Below are positions 44,111-56,992 of a stretch of DNA of 64,000 nt, one piece after another. Within the stretch, counting starts at the first letter, position 1, and the number at the start of each line of letters is the position of its first letter. A program made the position numbers and the translations under genes. The DNA is from Channallabes apus (Eukaryota; Chordata; Actinopteri; Siluriformes; Clariidae), in NCBI GenBank assembly GCA_030522415.1, contig CM060111.1, forward strand, positions 47,544,867 to 47,608,866, given 5' to 3'. The notes beneath the pieces are model-generated. The model made no database searches. It saw nothing but the letters and a program-made list of their open reading frames with translations, and was not told the origin of the DNA.

Positions 44111-47100
44111 TAGTAGGACCCACTCATAAAGCAGGTCACACTTTAGATTTAGTAATATTCTTCGGATTAAGTATAAGAAATGTATTCACAATTCCACTGT
44201 CTGAAATTATCTCAGATCACTATCTTGTCTCCATTCAAGTGTGTCACAGTGATGATGTACGCACAGCACCGCGCTACCGTATTAAACGTACATTCACATC
44301 AACTACCACACAGAGTTTTATCAGTAATCTCCCACAGTTACCAACTTCGATTAGGCCACCGTCTGACCCCACAGAACTTGATCAGGCGACTGAATATTTA
44401 GAGTCGACACTTCGTTGTACCTTAGATAATGTAGCTCCAGCTAAAAGAAAAATTATTAGAGATAAGAAACTCGCTCCCTGGTATAACGATCACACGCGCA
44501 CTTTAAAACAGACTGCTCGGAAATTAGAGCGTAAATGGCGTCAAACTAAATTATTGGTATTTCAAATAGCATGGAAAGAGAGCATCCTGAACTATAGGAA
44601 AGCTCTTAGTGTAGCTAGATCAACGTATCTCTCCACTCTTATAGAAGAAAATAAAAATAATCCTAGATTTTTATTTAATACCGTAGCCAAATTAACCAGA
44701 AATAAGACCACTACAGAAATCTCCACAACAACATCATGCAATAGTGAGGACTTCATGAACTTTTTTAATAATAAAATTGTAAATATTAGGCATAAAATTG
44801 AGACTTTGAAACCAAACAATGTAATTGATACAGATGTTAACCTAGCCATGTCAGATTCAAACCTAGAATACTTTACTCCTCTTGAAGAGAATGAACTAAT
44901 TTCACTCATCTCTTCTGCAAATTCATCAACCTGTATATTAGATCCTATACCGACACATTTTCTTAAACAGATAGCACCAGTAATAACAGAACCGATGTTG
45001 AGAATAATTAATTCCTCACTCAGCATTGGTTATGTTCCAAAATCTTTTAAAGTAGCAGTTATTAAACCAATAATTAAGAAACCTGACCTCGACCCCTGTC
45101 AGCTGTCCAATTACAGGCCAATATCAAACCTCCCCTTTATCTCTAAGATTCTGGAAAAGATAGTAGCGGAGCAGCTATGCTCATATCTACATAGAAATGG
45201 CATACATGAACTGTATCAGTCAGGATTTAGGCCTCATCACAGCACAGAAACAGCACTCGTTAAAGTAGTAAATGACCTCCTATTGGCCTCTGATCAGGGT
45301 TGTGTAACTATGCTTGTATTACTCGACCTCAGTGCAGCTTTTGACACTATTGATCATGCTATTCTTCTTCACAGATTAGAAAATTTAGTAGGAATTAAGG
45401 GTACAACCCTCTCCTGGCTCAGATCCTATTTGACCGATCGTTATCAGTATGTAGACTTAAATGGTGATTATTCTGCATGTTCTCTAGTGGAGTTTGGCGT
45501 TCCGCAGGGTTCAGTTTTAGGCCCACTGCTTTTTTCCCTTTACATGCTTCCTCTGGGCAACATAATCCGTAAGCATGGTATTAGTTTTCATTGTTATGCT
45601 GACGACACACAGTTATATGTCTCAACAAAACCTGATGAGAAAAACCATCTTACTAAAGTTGAGCAATGTGTTCAGGACATAAGAAATTGGATGCTAATTA
45701 ACTTCCTTCTGCTTAATCCGGATAAGACAGAAGTTCTAGTCATAGGACCGCATACAGCTAGAAGTAAAATCTTAGATCACACCGTAACTTTAGATGGCCT
45801 TTCTGTTCCGTCAAGTGCAACAGTAAAAGACCTCGGCGTGATTATAGATTCCAGCCTTTCATTTGAAGCTCATGTAGATAATATCACCAGGATAGCATTC
45901 TTTCACCTTAGAAATATCGCCAAAATAAGAAATATATTGTCGCTAAATGATGCAGAAAAACTAGTTCATGCTTTTATCACTTCTAGGTTGGACTATTGTA
46001 ATGCCTTACTGTCTGGTTGTTCAGTTAGGTGCATAAACAAGCTTCAGCTAGTCCAAAATGCAGCAGCGAGAGTCCTCACTAGAACCAGAAGATATGAGCA
46101 CATCACCCCTATCCTATCTTCACTGCATTGGCTCCCTGTGAAATTTCGCATTGATTTTAAAATACTACTCTTGACATATAAGGCATTAAATGGTCTCGCG
46201 CCGCAGTATCTGAGCGAACTGCTAGTGTCTTACGATCCGCCACGCCTACTTCGGTCAAAGGATGCAGGCTGCTTATCAGTACCGCGTATTATGAAAACTA
46301 CAGCTGGGGGCAGAGCTTTTTCTTACAAAGCCCCAAAATTATGGAATAGTCTTCCAAATAGTGTTCGGGACTCAGACACAGTCTCAGTGTTTAAGTCTAG
46401 GCTAAAAACCTATTTATTTAGCCAAGCATTTTTATAAATAGATTTGCCATAAGGTAAAGGAGCAGATCTGGGGGACTCATGGACGTAGAGTATTATGGTG
46501 AACTGGTATGTTTTAGATGCTGTCTTCCTCAGTCTCATTTGATCACTCAGGTTTGTTGACGGTGAGGTGATTGTTTGCTTTACATCTCAGGGAGCCCTCA
46601 TGTTTGTGTTTCCTTCTGGCTCTCCCTTTAAGTTATGCTGTCATAGTTAGTCCTGCCGGAGTCCCTGCTTGCACTCTACAGTAAATATACATTCACATTA
46701 GACATTGTCACTGTGACCATACCTAATTGCAATCTCTCCTCCTCTTCTCTTCCTCCCCCTCTTTCTCTTTCCTCTCTCCCCCTGTCTCCCCCTTTCACTC
46801 TTTCTCTCTCTCTCTCTGTCGAGCTACACATGTGGTTCCTGAGCTGCCAGTGATCCAGACTCCCACTGCCCTCCGGACCTGTCTGATCCATCCTGGTGCC
46901 CGGTTTCTGGTTGGAGGTCTCATCGCATGGATGCCCCGTGTGTCTCTTTAGGATGCGTCTGGTGTCTGGGGATGATTCTCTATACTTAGAAGATGGTTCT
47001 GGCCTCGACTGGTGTTGTCAGCTGTTTCTCTGAGGACTTGACAATTCGATAGTTCAGGACTGGAACTTTCTACAAGTCTATCTGAGTCTCGAATAACTAC

Positions 47101-47449
47101 TGGACTCCATTTTACATCAAGTATTATAACATCAATTAACATCAACTATTATAGCTGAACTTAACACTGTATAAATGCAGATCATTTCCTGCTATCTGTT
47201 TCACCCAGATGAGGATGGGTTCCCTGTCGAGTCTGGTTCCTCTCAAGGTTTCTTCCTATTACCGTCTCAGGGAGTTTTTCCTTGCCACTGTCGCCCTCGG
47301 GCTTGCTCGCCAGGGAATATCTGAACATTTTGATTCATACATATTCACATTCCATACAAACTTAAATAATTCTTTTGATTGTGTAAAGCTGTTTTGAGAC
47401 AATGTCAATTGTTAAAAGCGCTATACAAATAAAACTGAATTGAATTGAA
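44111..47449 (+). mobile_element. L2 LINE unit 2 (head-to-tail, 5' truncated in the endonuclease)
   Basis: It begins directly after the 3' tail of unit 1 at TAGTAGGACCC, in the middle of the endonuclease, and runs to the full 3' end. Period to unit 3 is 3,339 bp. Confidence 0.92.
44239..46437 (+). CDS. L2 ORF2, endonuclease end plus reverse transcriptase (unit 2)
   Basis: The frame is open from 44,111 through the tail of the endonuclease ([14 protein letters not shown]), the linker ([19 protein letters not shown]) and the complete RT with CYADDTQLY, ending SQAFL. It supplies the segment missing from unit 1. No stop interrupts it, but there is no promoter or endonuclease start, so translation is unlikely. 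Confidence 0.9.
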   Translation: MCHSDDVRTAPRYRIKRTFTSTTTQSFISNLPQLPTSIRPPSDPTELDQATEYLESTLRCTLDNVAPAKRKIIRDKKLAPWYNDHTRTLKQTARKLERKWRQTKLLVFQIAWKESILNYRKALSVARSTYLSTLIEENKNNPRFLFNTVAKLTRNKTTTEISTTTSCNSEDFMNFFNNKIVNIRHKIETLKPNNVIDTDVNLAMSDSNLEYFTPLEENELISLISSANSSTCILDPIPTHFLKQIAPVITEPMLRIINSSLSIGYVPKSFKVAVIKPIIKKPDLDPCQLSNYRPISNLPFISKILEKIVAEQLCSYLHRNGIHELYQSGFRPHHSTETALVKVVNDLLLASDQGCVTMLVLLDLSAAFDTIDHAILLHRLENLVGIKGTTLSWLRSYLTDRYQYVDLNGDYSACSLVEFGVPQGSVLGPLLFSLYMLPLGNIIRKHGISFHCYADDTQLYVSTKPDEKNHLTKVEQCVQDIRNWMLINFLLLNPDKTEVLVIGPHTARSKILDHTVTLDGLSVPSSATVKDLGVIIDSSLSFEAHVDNITRIAFFHLRNIAKIRNILSLNDAEKLVHAFITSRLDYCNALLSGCSVRCINKLQLVQNAAARVLTRTRRYEHITPILSSLHWLPVKFRIDFKILLLTYKALNGLAPQYLSELLVSYDPPRLLRSKDAGCLSVPRIMKTTAGGRAFSYKAPKLWNSLPNSVRDSDTVSVFKSRLKTYLFSQAFL

Positions 47450-50400
47450 TAGTAGGACCCACTCATAAAGCAGGTCACACTTTAGATTTAGTAATATTCT
47501 TCGGATTAAGTATAAGAAATGTATTCACAATTCCACTGTCTGAAATTATCTCAGATCACTATCTTGTCTCCATTCAAGTGTGTCACAGTGATGATGTACG
47601 CACAGCACCGCGCTACCGTATTAAACGTACATTCACATAAACTACCACACAGAGTTTTATCAGTAATCTCCCACAGTTACCAACTTCGATTAGGCCACCG
47701 TCTGACCCCACAGAACTTGATCAGGCGACTGAATATTTAGAGTCGACACTTCGTTGTACCTTAGATAATGTAGCTCCAGCTAAAAGAAAAATTATTAGAG
47801 ATAAGAAACTCGCTCCCTGGTATAACGATCACACGCGCACTTTAAAACAGACTGCTCGGAAATTAGAGCGTAAATGGCGTCAAACTAAATTATTGGTATT
47901 TCAAATAGCATGGAAAGAGAGCATCCTGAACTATAGGAAAGCTCTTAGTGTAGCTAGATCAACGTATCTCTCCACTCTTATAGAAGAAAATAAAAATAAT
48001 CCTAGATTTTTATTTAATACCGTAGCCAAATTAACCAGAAATAAGACCACTACAGAAATCTCCACAACAACATCATGCAATAGTGAGGACTTCATGAACT
48101 TTTTTAATAATAAAATTGTAAATATTAGGCATAAAATTGAGACTTTGAAACCAAACAATGTAATTGATACAGATGTTAACCTAGCCATGTCAGATTCAAA
48201 CCTAGAAGACTTTACTCCTCTTGAAGAGAATGAACTAATTTCACTCATCTCTTCTGCAAATTCATCAACCTGTATATTAGATCCTATACCGACACATTTT
48301 CTTAAACAGATAGTACCAGTAATAACAGAACCGCTGTTGAGAATAATTAATTCTTCACTCAGCATTGGTTATGTTCCAAAATCTTTTAAAGTAGCAGTTA
48401 TTAAACCAATAATTAAGAAACCTGACCTCGACCCCTGTCAGCTGTCCAATTACAGGCCAATATCAAACCTCCCCTTTATCTCTAAGATTCTGGAAAAGAT
48501 AGTAGCGGAGCAGCTATGCTCATATCTACATAGAAATGGCATACATGAACTGTATCAGTCAGGATTTAGGCCTCATCACAGCACAGAAACAGCACTCGTT
48601 AAAGTAGTAAATGACCTCCTATTGGCCTCTGATCAGGGTTGTGTAACTATGCTTGTATTACTCGACCTCAGTGCAGCTTTTGACACTATTGATCATGCTA
48701 TTCTTCTTCACAGATTAGAAAATGTAGTAGGAATTAAGGGTACAGCCCTCTCCTGGCTCAGATCCTATTTGACCGATCGTTATCAGTATGTAGACTTAAA
48801 TGGTGATTATTCTGCATGTTCTCTAGTGGAGTTTGGCGTTCCGCAGGGTTCAGTTTTAGGCCCACTGCTTTTTTCCCTTTACATGCTTCCTCTGGGCAAC
48901 ATAATCCGTAAGCATGGTATTAGTTTTCATTGTTATGCTGACGACACACAGCTATACGTCTCAACAAAACCTGATGAGAAAAACCATCTTAATAAAGTTG
49001 AGCAATGTGTGCAGGACATAAGAAATTGGATGCTAATTAACTTCCTTCTGCTTAATCCGGATAAGACAGAAGTTCTAGTCATAGGACCGCATACAGCTAG
49101 AAGTAAAATCTTAGATCACACCGTAACTTTAGATGGCCTCTCTGTTCCGTCAAGTGCAACAGTAAAAGACCTCGGCGTGATTATAGATTCCAGCCTTTCA
49201 TTTGAAGCTCATGTAGATAATATCACCAGGATAGCATTCTTTCACCTCAGAAATATCGCCAAAATAAGAAATATATTGTCGCTAAACGATGCAGAAAAAC
49301 TAGTTCATGCTTTTATCACTTCTAGGTTGGACTATTGTAATGCCTTACTGTCTGGTTGTTCAGTTAGGTGCATAAACAAGCTTCAGCTAGTCCAGAATGC
49401 AGCAGCGAGAGTCCTCACTAGAACCAGAAGATATGAGCACATCACCCCTATCCTATCTTCACTGCATTGGCTCCCTGTGAAATTTCGCATTGATTTTAAA
49501 ATACTACTCTTGACATATAAAGCATTAAATGGTCTCGCCCCGCAGTATCTGAGCGAACTGCTAGTGTCTTACGATCCGCCACGCCTACTTCGGTCAAAGG
49601 ATGCAGGCTGCTTATCAGTACCGCGTATTATGAAAACTACAGCTGGGGGCAGAGCTTTTTCTTACAAAGCCCCAAAATTATGGAATAGTCTTCCAAATAG
49701 TGTTCGGGACTCAGACACAGTCTCAGTGTTTAAGTCTAGGCTAAAAACCTATTTATTTAGCCAAGCATTTTTATAAATAGATTTGCCATAAGGTAAAGGA
49801 GCAGATCTGGGGGACTCATGGACGTAGAGTATTATGGTGAACTGGTATGTTTTAGATGCTGTCTTCCTCAGTCTCATTTGATCACTCAGGTTTGTTGACG
49901 GTGAGGTGATTGTTTGCTTTACATCTCAGGGAGCCCTCATGTTTGTGTTTCCTTCTGGCTCTCCCTTTAGTTATGCTGTCATAGTTAGTCCTGCCGGAGT
50001 CCCTGCTTGCACTCTACAGTAAATATACATTCACATTAGACATTGTGACTGTGACCATACCTAATTGCAATTTCTCCTCCTCTTCTCTTCCTCCCCCTCT
50101 TTCTCTTTCCTCTCTCCCCCTGTCTCCCCCTTTCACTCTTTCTCTCTCTCTCTCTGTCGAGCTACACATGTGGTTCCTGAGCTGCCAGTGATCCAGACTC
50201 CCTCTGCCCTCCAGACCTGTCTGGTCCATCCTGGTGCCCGGTTTCTGGTTGGAGGTCTCATCGCATGGATGCCCCGTGTGTCTCTTTAGGATGTGCCTGG
50301 TGTCTGGGGATGATTCTATCTACTTAGAAGATGGTTCTGGCCTCGACTGGTGTTGTCAGCTGTTTCTCTGAGGACTTGACAATTCGATAGTTCAGGACTG

Positions 50401-50794
50401 GAACTTTCTACAAGTCTATCTGAGTCTCGAATAACTACTGGACTCCATTTTACATCAACTATTATAACATCAATTAACATCAACTATTATAGCTGAACCT
50501 AACACTTAACACAGTATAAATGCAGATCATTTCCTGCTATCTGTTTCACCCAGATGAGGATGGGTTCCCTGTCGAGTCTGGTTCCTCTCAAGGTTTCTTC
50601 CTATTACCATCTCAGGGAGTTTTTCCTTGCCACTGTCGCCCTCGGGCTTGCTCACCAGGGACTATCTGAACATTTTGATTCATACACATTCACATTCCAT
50701 ACAAACTTAAATAATTCTTTTGATTGTGTAAAGCTGTTTTGAGACAATGTCAATTGTTAAAAGCGCTATACAAATAAAACTGAATTATTAATTA
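47450..50794 (+). mobile_element. L2 LINE unit 3 (head-to-tail, 5' truncated at the same base as unit 2)
   Basis: Starts at AGTAGGACCC after the tail of unit 2 and ends at the junction with the I-like element before TACAG (50795-50799). It has more substitutions than units 1 and 2 show between each other. Confidence 0.92.
47641..49776 (+). pseudogene. L2 ORF2 reverse transcriptase (unit 3), one premature stop
   Basis: The frame matches unit 2, but TCA is TAA at 47638-47640, so the endonuclease end is separated from the RT. The RT has its motifs ([21 protein letters not shown]) with a few unit-specific changes ([30 protein letters not shown]). Confidence 0.9.
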
Positions 50795-51514
50795 TACAGT
50801 GTAAACTGCCAAATGGTTTGACATTCTCTTTACTCCACTGATCCACTGATTGTCAGTATCTTGGGCTAAAAAAGCAACCCCAGTTGTTTGATTTTCAGGA
50901 TCTTTTGATCCATCTGTATATATTAGTCTATGTCGAGGGTATCGGGTTATGGTATGCTCTGAGAATGCAGATATCAAGTCAACTTCCCTTTTTCTCCTTT
51001 TAACCTCCAACAGATGCAGATCTACTTGAGGTGTTACATATACCCATGGTTCACGTTCCTGGACAACAACTGTAGGACTCATTTTGATGTTATTTACCAG
51101 GAGCTCTTCTGCATATATGTTACTACACCATCCAAAACTTGTTCTGCATCTTACATTTTGTTCCCAACATTTCTTTAAAACCATTTTCGTAGGGTGTTCA
51201 TCTTTATGTCCCTGGAGGTTAGCCCAGTAATTAACCATTAATTGTTTTCTTCTGATATCTAGTGGCATCTCTCCTACCAGGACTTGTAAAGCTGATATGG
51301 GTGTAGTCTTAACTGCTCCACAACACTGTCTCAATGCTTGGGCTTGGATTTTATTAAGTTTTTCTAACAGGTTTTTTGAGGCAGAGCCATATACCACACA
51401 TCCATAATCAAAAACAGACCGAATCATTGCTACATAAATAGTTTTTAATGAAGAAAGACTTGCCCCCCATTCCACTCCACTCACACATCTCATGATATTT
51501 AAAACTTCTGACAT
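50792..51514 (-). pseudogene. I-like LINE ORF2: RT C-terminal region and start of RNase H
   Basis: Contains VFDYGCVVYGSASKNLLEKL and IQAQALRQCCGAVKTTP of the RT thumb region. The first RNase H motif follows (RLIYTDGSKDPENQ), ending SNHLAVYTV where the L2 array enters. The next residues of the domain are at 39,575. A frameshift near 51,505 joins it to the upstream RT frame. Confidence 0.88.
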
Positions 51515-52239
51515 TTCTCAGCTATTTTATTAATATGTTCAAGCCATATAAGTTTTACATCGAAGTAAATACCTAAGAACTTAAATACCTTTACCCTTTC
51601 CAATGATTTCCCATACAACTTCATTTTCAATTCTGGAACTTTCTTCTTCCTAGAAAAAATTATTGTTTTAGTTTTTTCCACTGAAAATTTAAAACCCCAA
51701 TCATATGCCCACTCTTCTACTTTCCTAATTGCCTCTTGTATTTTCCTATTAATAAATAGTAGATTTCTTCCTTTTTTCCAAAGTGCCCCATCATCTGCAA
51801 ACAGAGACCTACCAATATCTGGCTCTACTTGGTTTAACATGTCATTTATCATAATGGAAAATAATAATGGACTAATTACACTCCCTTGTGGAGTTCCATT
51901 TTCTATCTGATATGTACTCGACACTTCACTCCCTATTCTTACCTGTATACTCCTGTTCTCCAGAAAATCTTTTATCCAGTTATATATTCTTCCACCTATA
52001 TTCATCTTTCTTAATTTAATCAAAAGTCCCTCCCTCCACATCATATCATAAGCTTTCTCAATATATAAAAATACTGCTATTACCGATTCTTTATTTATCT
52101 GTGCCTTTCTATCATCATTTTCTAAACATACAATAGGATCCATTGTCCCTCTTCCTTTTCTAAAACCACTTTGATATTTCGTTATGAGTCCTCTTTTTTC
52201 CGCTATATATGACAACCTTTCTGTAACCATCCTTTCCAT
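51499..52239 (-). pseudogene. I-like LINE ORF2: reverse transcriptase core
   Basis: RT motifs: YQSGFRKGRGTMDPI, LYIEKAYDMMWR (first catalytic Asp region altered from the usual FDxxxAYD), NGTPQGSVISPLLF and LFADDGALW. The frame continues upstream to about 52,370, where a TAA breaks it. Confidence 0.88.
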
Positions 52240-52371
52240 TATTTTACAAATATTAGACGTAAGAGCTATTGGTCTATAGTTAGAGGGATCTGAAGGATCT
52301 TTGCCTGGCTTTCTGATAGGTATTATTATTGCTTCTTTCCACGCTTTTGGTAGCTTTCCTTCCTCCCATAC

Positions 52372-52566
52372 TTAATTATATAGTTCTAAAATTTGCCCCA
52401 GAGCCCTATCCTTCAAATGTTTCAGCATTATATATACTTTCTGGTCCTTCCCTGGAGATGATAGTTTTTTAATTGCTTTACAAATAGCTCTCCTCAATTC
52501 ATCTCTGTTGAACAGGAAGTTAATTGGCTGGTTTTCCATTCCCCCACTCCATACCATCACATCCAT
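52372..52566 (-). pseudogene. I-like LINE ORF2: upstream fragment
   Basis: Reads [23 protein letters not shown], the segment before RT in I-type LINEs, and stops in frame just ahead of the RT block. The element is 5' truncated here; its endonuclease is absent. Confidence 0.8.
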
Positions 52567-52567
52567 A

Positions 52568-52690
52568 TTTTGGACGGCATCTCAGGTCGTATTCTCAGAG
52601 CCTGCGCAGACCAGCTAGCACCTGTGTTCACTGAGATATTCAACATCTCTTTATCTCAGTCGGTGATCCCCACATGCTTCAAAGAATCCA
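52568..52690 (+). pseudogene. Fragment of Rex1-like LINE reverse transcriptase
   Basis: About 40 codons read [19 protein letters not shown] and continue [12 protein letters not shown], closely matching the corresponding part of the Rex1-like ORF at 1075-4074 (GPDGISGRLLRCCADQL). Both ends are cut by other LINEs. Confidence 0.85.
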
Positions 52691-52692
52691 TT

Positions 52693-55215
52693 ATTCAATT
52701 CAATTCAATTCAGTTTTATTTGTATAGCGCTTTTAACAATTGACATTGTCTCAAAACAGCTTTACACAATCAAAAGAATTATTTAAGTTTGTATGGAATG
52801 TGAATGTGTATGAATCAAAATGTTCAGATATTCCCTGGCGAGCAAGCCCGAGGGCGACAGTGGCAAGGAAAAACTCCCTGAGACGGTAATAGGAAGAAAC
52901 CTTGAGAGGAACCAGACTCGACAGGGAACCCATCCTCATTTGGGTGAAACAGATAGCAGGAAATGATCTGCATTTATACAGTGTTAAGTGTTAGGTTCAG
53001 CTATAATAGTTGATGTTAATTGATGTTATAATACTTGATGTAAAATGGAGTCCAGTAGTTATTCGAGACTCAGATAGACTTGTAGAAAGTTCCAGTCCTG
53101 AACTATCGAATTGTCAAGTCCTCAGAGAAACAGCTGACCAGACCAGTTGAGGCCAGAACCATCTTCTAAGTATAGAGAATCATCCCCAGACACCAGACGC
53201 ATCCTAAAGAGACACACGGGGCATCCATGCGACGAGACCTCCAACCAGAAACCGGGCACCAGGATGGATCAGACAGGTCTGGAGGGCAGAGGGAGTCTGG
53301 ATCACTGGCAGCTCAGGAACCACATGTGTAGCTCGACAGAGAGAGAGAGAGAAAGAGTGAAAGGGGGAGACAGGGGGAGAGAGGAAAGAGAAAGAGGGGG
53401 AGGAAGAGAAGAGGAGGAGAGATTGCAATTAGGTATGGTCACAGTGACAATGTCTAATGTGAATGTATATTTACTGTAGAGTGCAAGCAGGGACTCCGGC
53501 AGGACTAACTATGACAGCATAACTTAAAGGGAGAGCCAGAAGGAAACACAAACATGAGGGCTCCCTGAGATGTAAAGCAAACAATCACCTCACCGTCAAC
53601 AAACCTGAGTGATCAAATTAGACTGAGGAAGACAGCATCTAAACATACCAGTTCACCATAATACTCTACGTCCATGAGTCCCCCAGATCTGCTCATTTAC
53701 CTTATGGCAAATCTATTTATAAAATGCTTGGTTAAATAAATAGGTTTTGAGCCTAGACTTAAACACTGAGACTGTGTCTGAGTCCCGAACACTATTTGGA
53801 AGACTATTCCATAATTTTGGGGCTTTGTAAGAAAAAGCTCTGCCCCCAGCTGTAGTTTTCATAATACGCGGTACTGATAAGCAGCCTGCATCCTTTGACC
53901 GAAGTAGGCATGGCGGATCGTAAGACACTAGCAGTTCGCTCAGATACTGCGGCGCGAGACCATTTAATGCCTTATATGTCAAGAGTAGTATTTTAAAATC
54001 AATGCGAAATTTCACAGGGAGCCAATGCAGTGAAGATAGGATAGGGGTGATGTGCTCATATCTTCTGGTTCTAGTGAGGACTCTCGCTGCTGCATTTTGG
54101 ACTAGCTGAAGTTTGTTTATGCACCTAACTGAACAACCAGACAGTAAGACATTACAATAGTCCAACCTAGAAGTGATAAAAGCATGAACTAGTTTTTCTG
54201 CATCATTTAGCGACAATATATTTCTTATTTTGGCGATATTTCTAAGGCGAAAGAATGCCATCCTGGTGATATTATCTACATGAGCTTCAAATGAAAGGCT
54301 AGAATCTATAATCACGCCGAGGTCGTTTACTGTTGCACTTGACGGAACAGAAAGGCCATCTAAAGTTACGGTGTGATCTAAGATTTTACTTCTAGCTGTA
54401 TGCGGTCCTATGACTAGAACTTCTGTCTTATCCGGATTAAGCAGAAGGAAGTTAATTAGCATCCAATTTCTTATGTCCTGAACACATTGCTCAACTTTAG
54501 TAAGATGGTTTTTCTCATCAGGTTTTGTTGAGACGTATAGCTGTGTGTCGTCAGCATAACAATGAAAACTAATACCATGCTTACGGATTATGTTGCCCAG
54601 AGGAAGCATGTAAAGGGAAAAAAGCAGTGGGCCTAAAACTGAACCCTGCGGAACGCCAAACTCCACTAGAGAACATGCAGAATAATCACCATTTAAGTCT
54701 ACATACTGATAACGATCGGTCAAATAGGATCTGAGCCAGGAGAGGGTTGTACCCTTAATTCCTACTAAATTTTCTAATCTGTGAAGAAGAATAGCATGAT
54801 CAATAGTGTCAAAAGCTGCACTGAGGTCGAGTAATACAAGCATAGTTACACAACCCTGATCAGAGGCCAATAGGAGGTCATTTACTACTTTAACGAGTGC
54901 TGTTTCTGTGCTGTGATGAGGCCTAAATCCTGACTGATACAGTTCATGTATGCCATTTCTATGTAGATATGAGCATAGCTGCTCCGCTACTATCTTTTCC
55001 AGAATCTTAGAGATAAAGGGGAGGTTTGATATTGGCCTGTAATTGGACAGCTGACAGGGGTCGAGGTCAGGTTTCTTAATTATTGGTTTAATAACTGCTA
55101 CTTTAAAAGATTTTGGAACATAACCAATGCTGAGTTTGGAATAAATTATTCTCAACATCGGTTCTGTTATTACTGGTACTATCTGTTTAAGAAAATGTGT
55201 CGGTATAGGATCTAA
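52693..55215 (-). mobile_element. L2 LINE, inverted and 5' truncated
   Basis: Full 3' tail and 3' UTR at the low end, then the ORF2 C-terminal two thirds. Homology stops at 55,215, directly at AGGGTTAGGGTTAG. It lies in the opposite orientation to the array at 39,576. Confidence 0.92.
53713..55158 (-). pseudogene. L2 ORF2 reverse transcriptase (inverted, truncated copy)
   Basis: 481 codons open from inside the RT N-terminal region ([15 protein letters not shown]) through CYADDTQLY to NQAFYK. It differs from the array copies at a handful of residues ([29 protein letters not shown]). The same NQAFYK end as the copy at 4,242 groups these two as one subfamily distinct from the array (SQAFL). Confidence 0.92.
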
Positions 55216-55229
55216 GGGTTAGGGTTAGC
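55216..55229 (+). repeat. Interstitial telomere-like repeat at LINE/subtelomere junction
   Basis: GGGTTAGGGTTAG lies exactly at the end of the truncated L2 and marks the change to GC-rich subtelomeric DNA. Confidence 0.85.
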
Positions 55230-55560
55230 ATTGAGAAGTTGGGTAAAAGTCAATGGGGTTTTTTAGTTAGTGCTCTGAAATGAGCGCATTTGCTATGGTG
55301 GGCCCGGCCCCCATTCATTTTCAATGGGGCCCAACATCGTAAAGACCAGCTTGTCCATCGTCCGACCCAGGTTAGCCGCCCAGGTTCTCCATCGAAATTG
55401 CCAGCCTTGCAGTAACGCTTTCCCCCACGGGGTGGCAGTACCTGCGGGCTTCTCCCCATGCTAGTGGGCTGCGACTTTGGCCCCCGGGCTCGAGGTGCTA
55501 CAGCAGGCCTCCCATGGCCACTCTAGCCCCGGGGCTTAGGTCCAGGGAGCCCCTGGGGCC
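55230..55560. other. Transition sequence, no gene
   Basis: Low-copy DNA becoming GC rich. Nothing recognisable beyond short inverted GGGCCC strings. Confidence 0.5.
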
Positions 55561-56540
55561 CCGGAATAAAAAGTACCCCCGATTTCGACTCCGACCCGGG
55601 GGATGGGACCGCAGGGGACCCCCGCTTACCCTCCAGGACTCTCGGGGCCCCCAGGGGCCCTCGACCCAAAGTTGCTCCTAGCGGGAAAGCGATACCATTT
55701 CCCGGGCCTAGGGCTCACGCCGAGTCGGGCTATGCTGGTCCCGGGGCCCTCGGCGTCCCCTGGACGGAACTAGCCCGGGGAAGATGCTAGAGCCACGGGC
55801 TTCGGGATCCCGGGTCCCCCGGGCCCTGGGAGTTTGCCTGCCGAGTTTGGAGCCGCTAGGACCAACTTTGCATTAAAGGGCCCGATATGGAGATGCTGGG
55901 TAAAATTCACTTGCACTAATGCTAAGGTGGGTCAGGATACCCTAACCAGCGGGTACCTGCTACCGGGAAAGTGACACCATTTCCTGGGTGTGGGGCTCAC
56001 GCAGAGTCGGTCTCTGGCGGTCCCGGGCCCCTAGGGGGCCCCTGGACGGAACTAGCCCGGGGAAGGTGCTACGGACACGGGCTTCGGGATCCTGGGTCCC
56101 CCGGGCCCTGGGAGTTTGCCTGCCGAGTTTGGAGCCACTACTCCCAACTTTGGGGAAGTTGTGATTTTTTTACCCGTTAGGGACCAACATTGACATGTTG
56201 GGTCTTTTACCATTGCTATATCGAGAACCTGTTCCCGATCGAGCGCCGAGGCCCCTGGGGGCCCATGACAAAAATGCTCCTGCGGGGGTTATGATATGTC
56301 TTCCCGGGTGTGGGGCTCACGGCGAGTCGGGCTGCGGTGGTCCCGGGCTCGGGAGTGCCCCAGGAAGGGAACTGGCCTGGGAGAGGCCTGAGGTCGCGGC
56401 CCCTGTGTGCCACAGCCCCCGGGGGCCCCCTGCTCGAGTTTGGGGAAGATCCGGGCGGGGTCGGGGGACCGAGTGTGCCCGGGAAGGGTGCCCCTGGCTG
56501 GGTAAAAGTCCCATTCCTCCATGAGGATTTGGCCTGTGAT
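55561..56540. repeat. Subtelomeric duplicated block, copy 1
   Basis: The run CGGAATAAAAAGTACCCCCG onward recurs at 62,555. The block contains an internal repeat (55,680-55,870 against 55,955-56,150) that the second copy lacks. It is GC rich (runs of CCCGGG) and non-coding; open frames here are not conserved between the copies. Confidence 0.85.
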
Positions 56541-56830
56541 AAGAAAATCATAATAATGAAAAAAATCCCAAGGACTTTGGTCATGGAGGAATGCAGAGTG
56601 TGCCCGACGAGAGTGCCCCTGGCCGGGTAAAAGTCCCCTTCCTCCATGAGGATTTGGCCTGTGATAAGAAAATCATAATAATGAAAAAAATCCCAAGGAC
56701 TTTGGTCATGGAGGAATGCAGAGTGTGCCCGACGAGAGTGCCCCTGGCCGGGTAAAAGTCCCATTCCTCCATGAGGATTCGGCCTGTGTGTGCATAGTGT
56801 TATATATATTGAAAGTCCCACGATTTACGC
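56541..56830. repeat. 126-bp variant of the 104-bp satellite, two units
   Basis: Two near-identical units (GGACTTTGGTCATGGAGGAA starting about 56,572 and 56,698) each carry an extra AATCATAATAATGAAAAAAA insert relative to the main satellite. Confidence 0.88.
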
Positions 56831-56992
56831 AGGGGTGGCTGATCCAGAAAGCCCACGAGGCTCCTTCCCCGGGCATGATTCCAGCCTTCCCCCCGGTGTG
56901 GATGTATCGCTGCGCCATAGGGTGTCCAGAAGGGTGTGGTCAGATTGTTGATAAAAGGGGAGCTGAGAGGCTAAGCTCCAGCTGCGTGAGCT

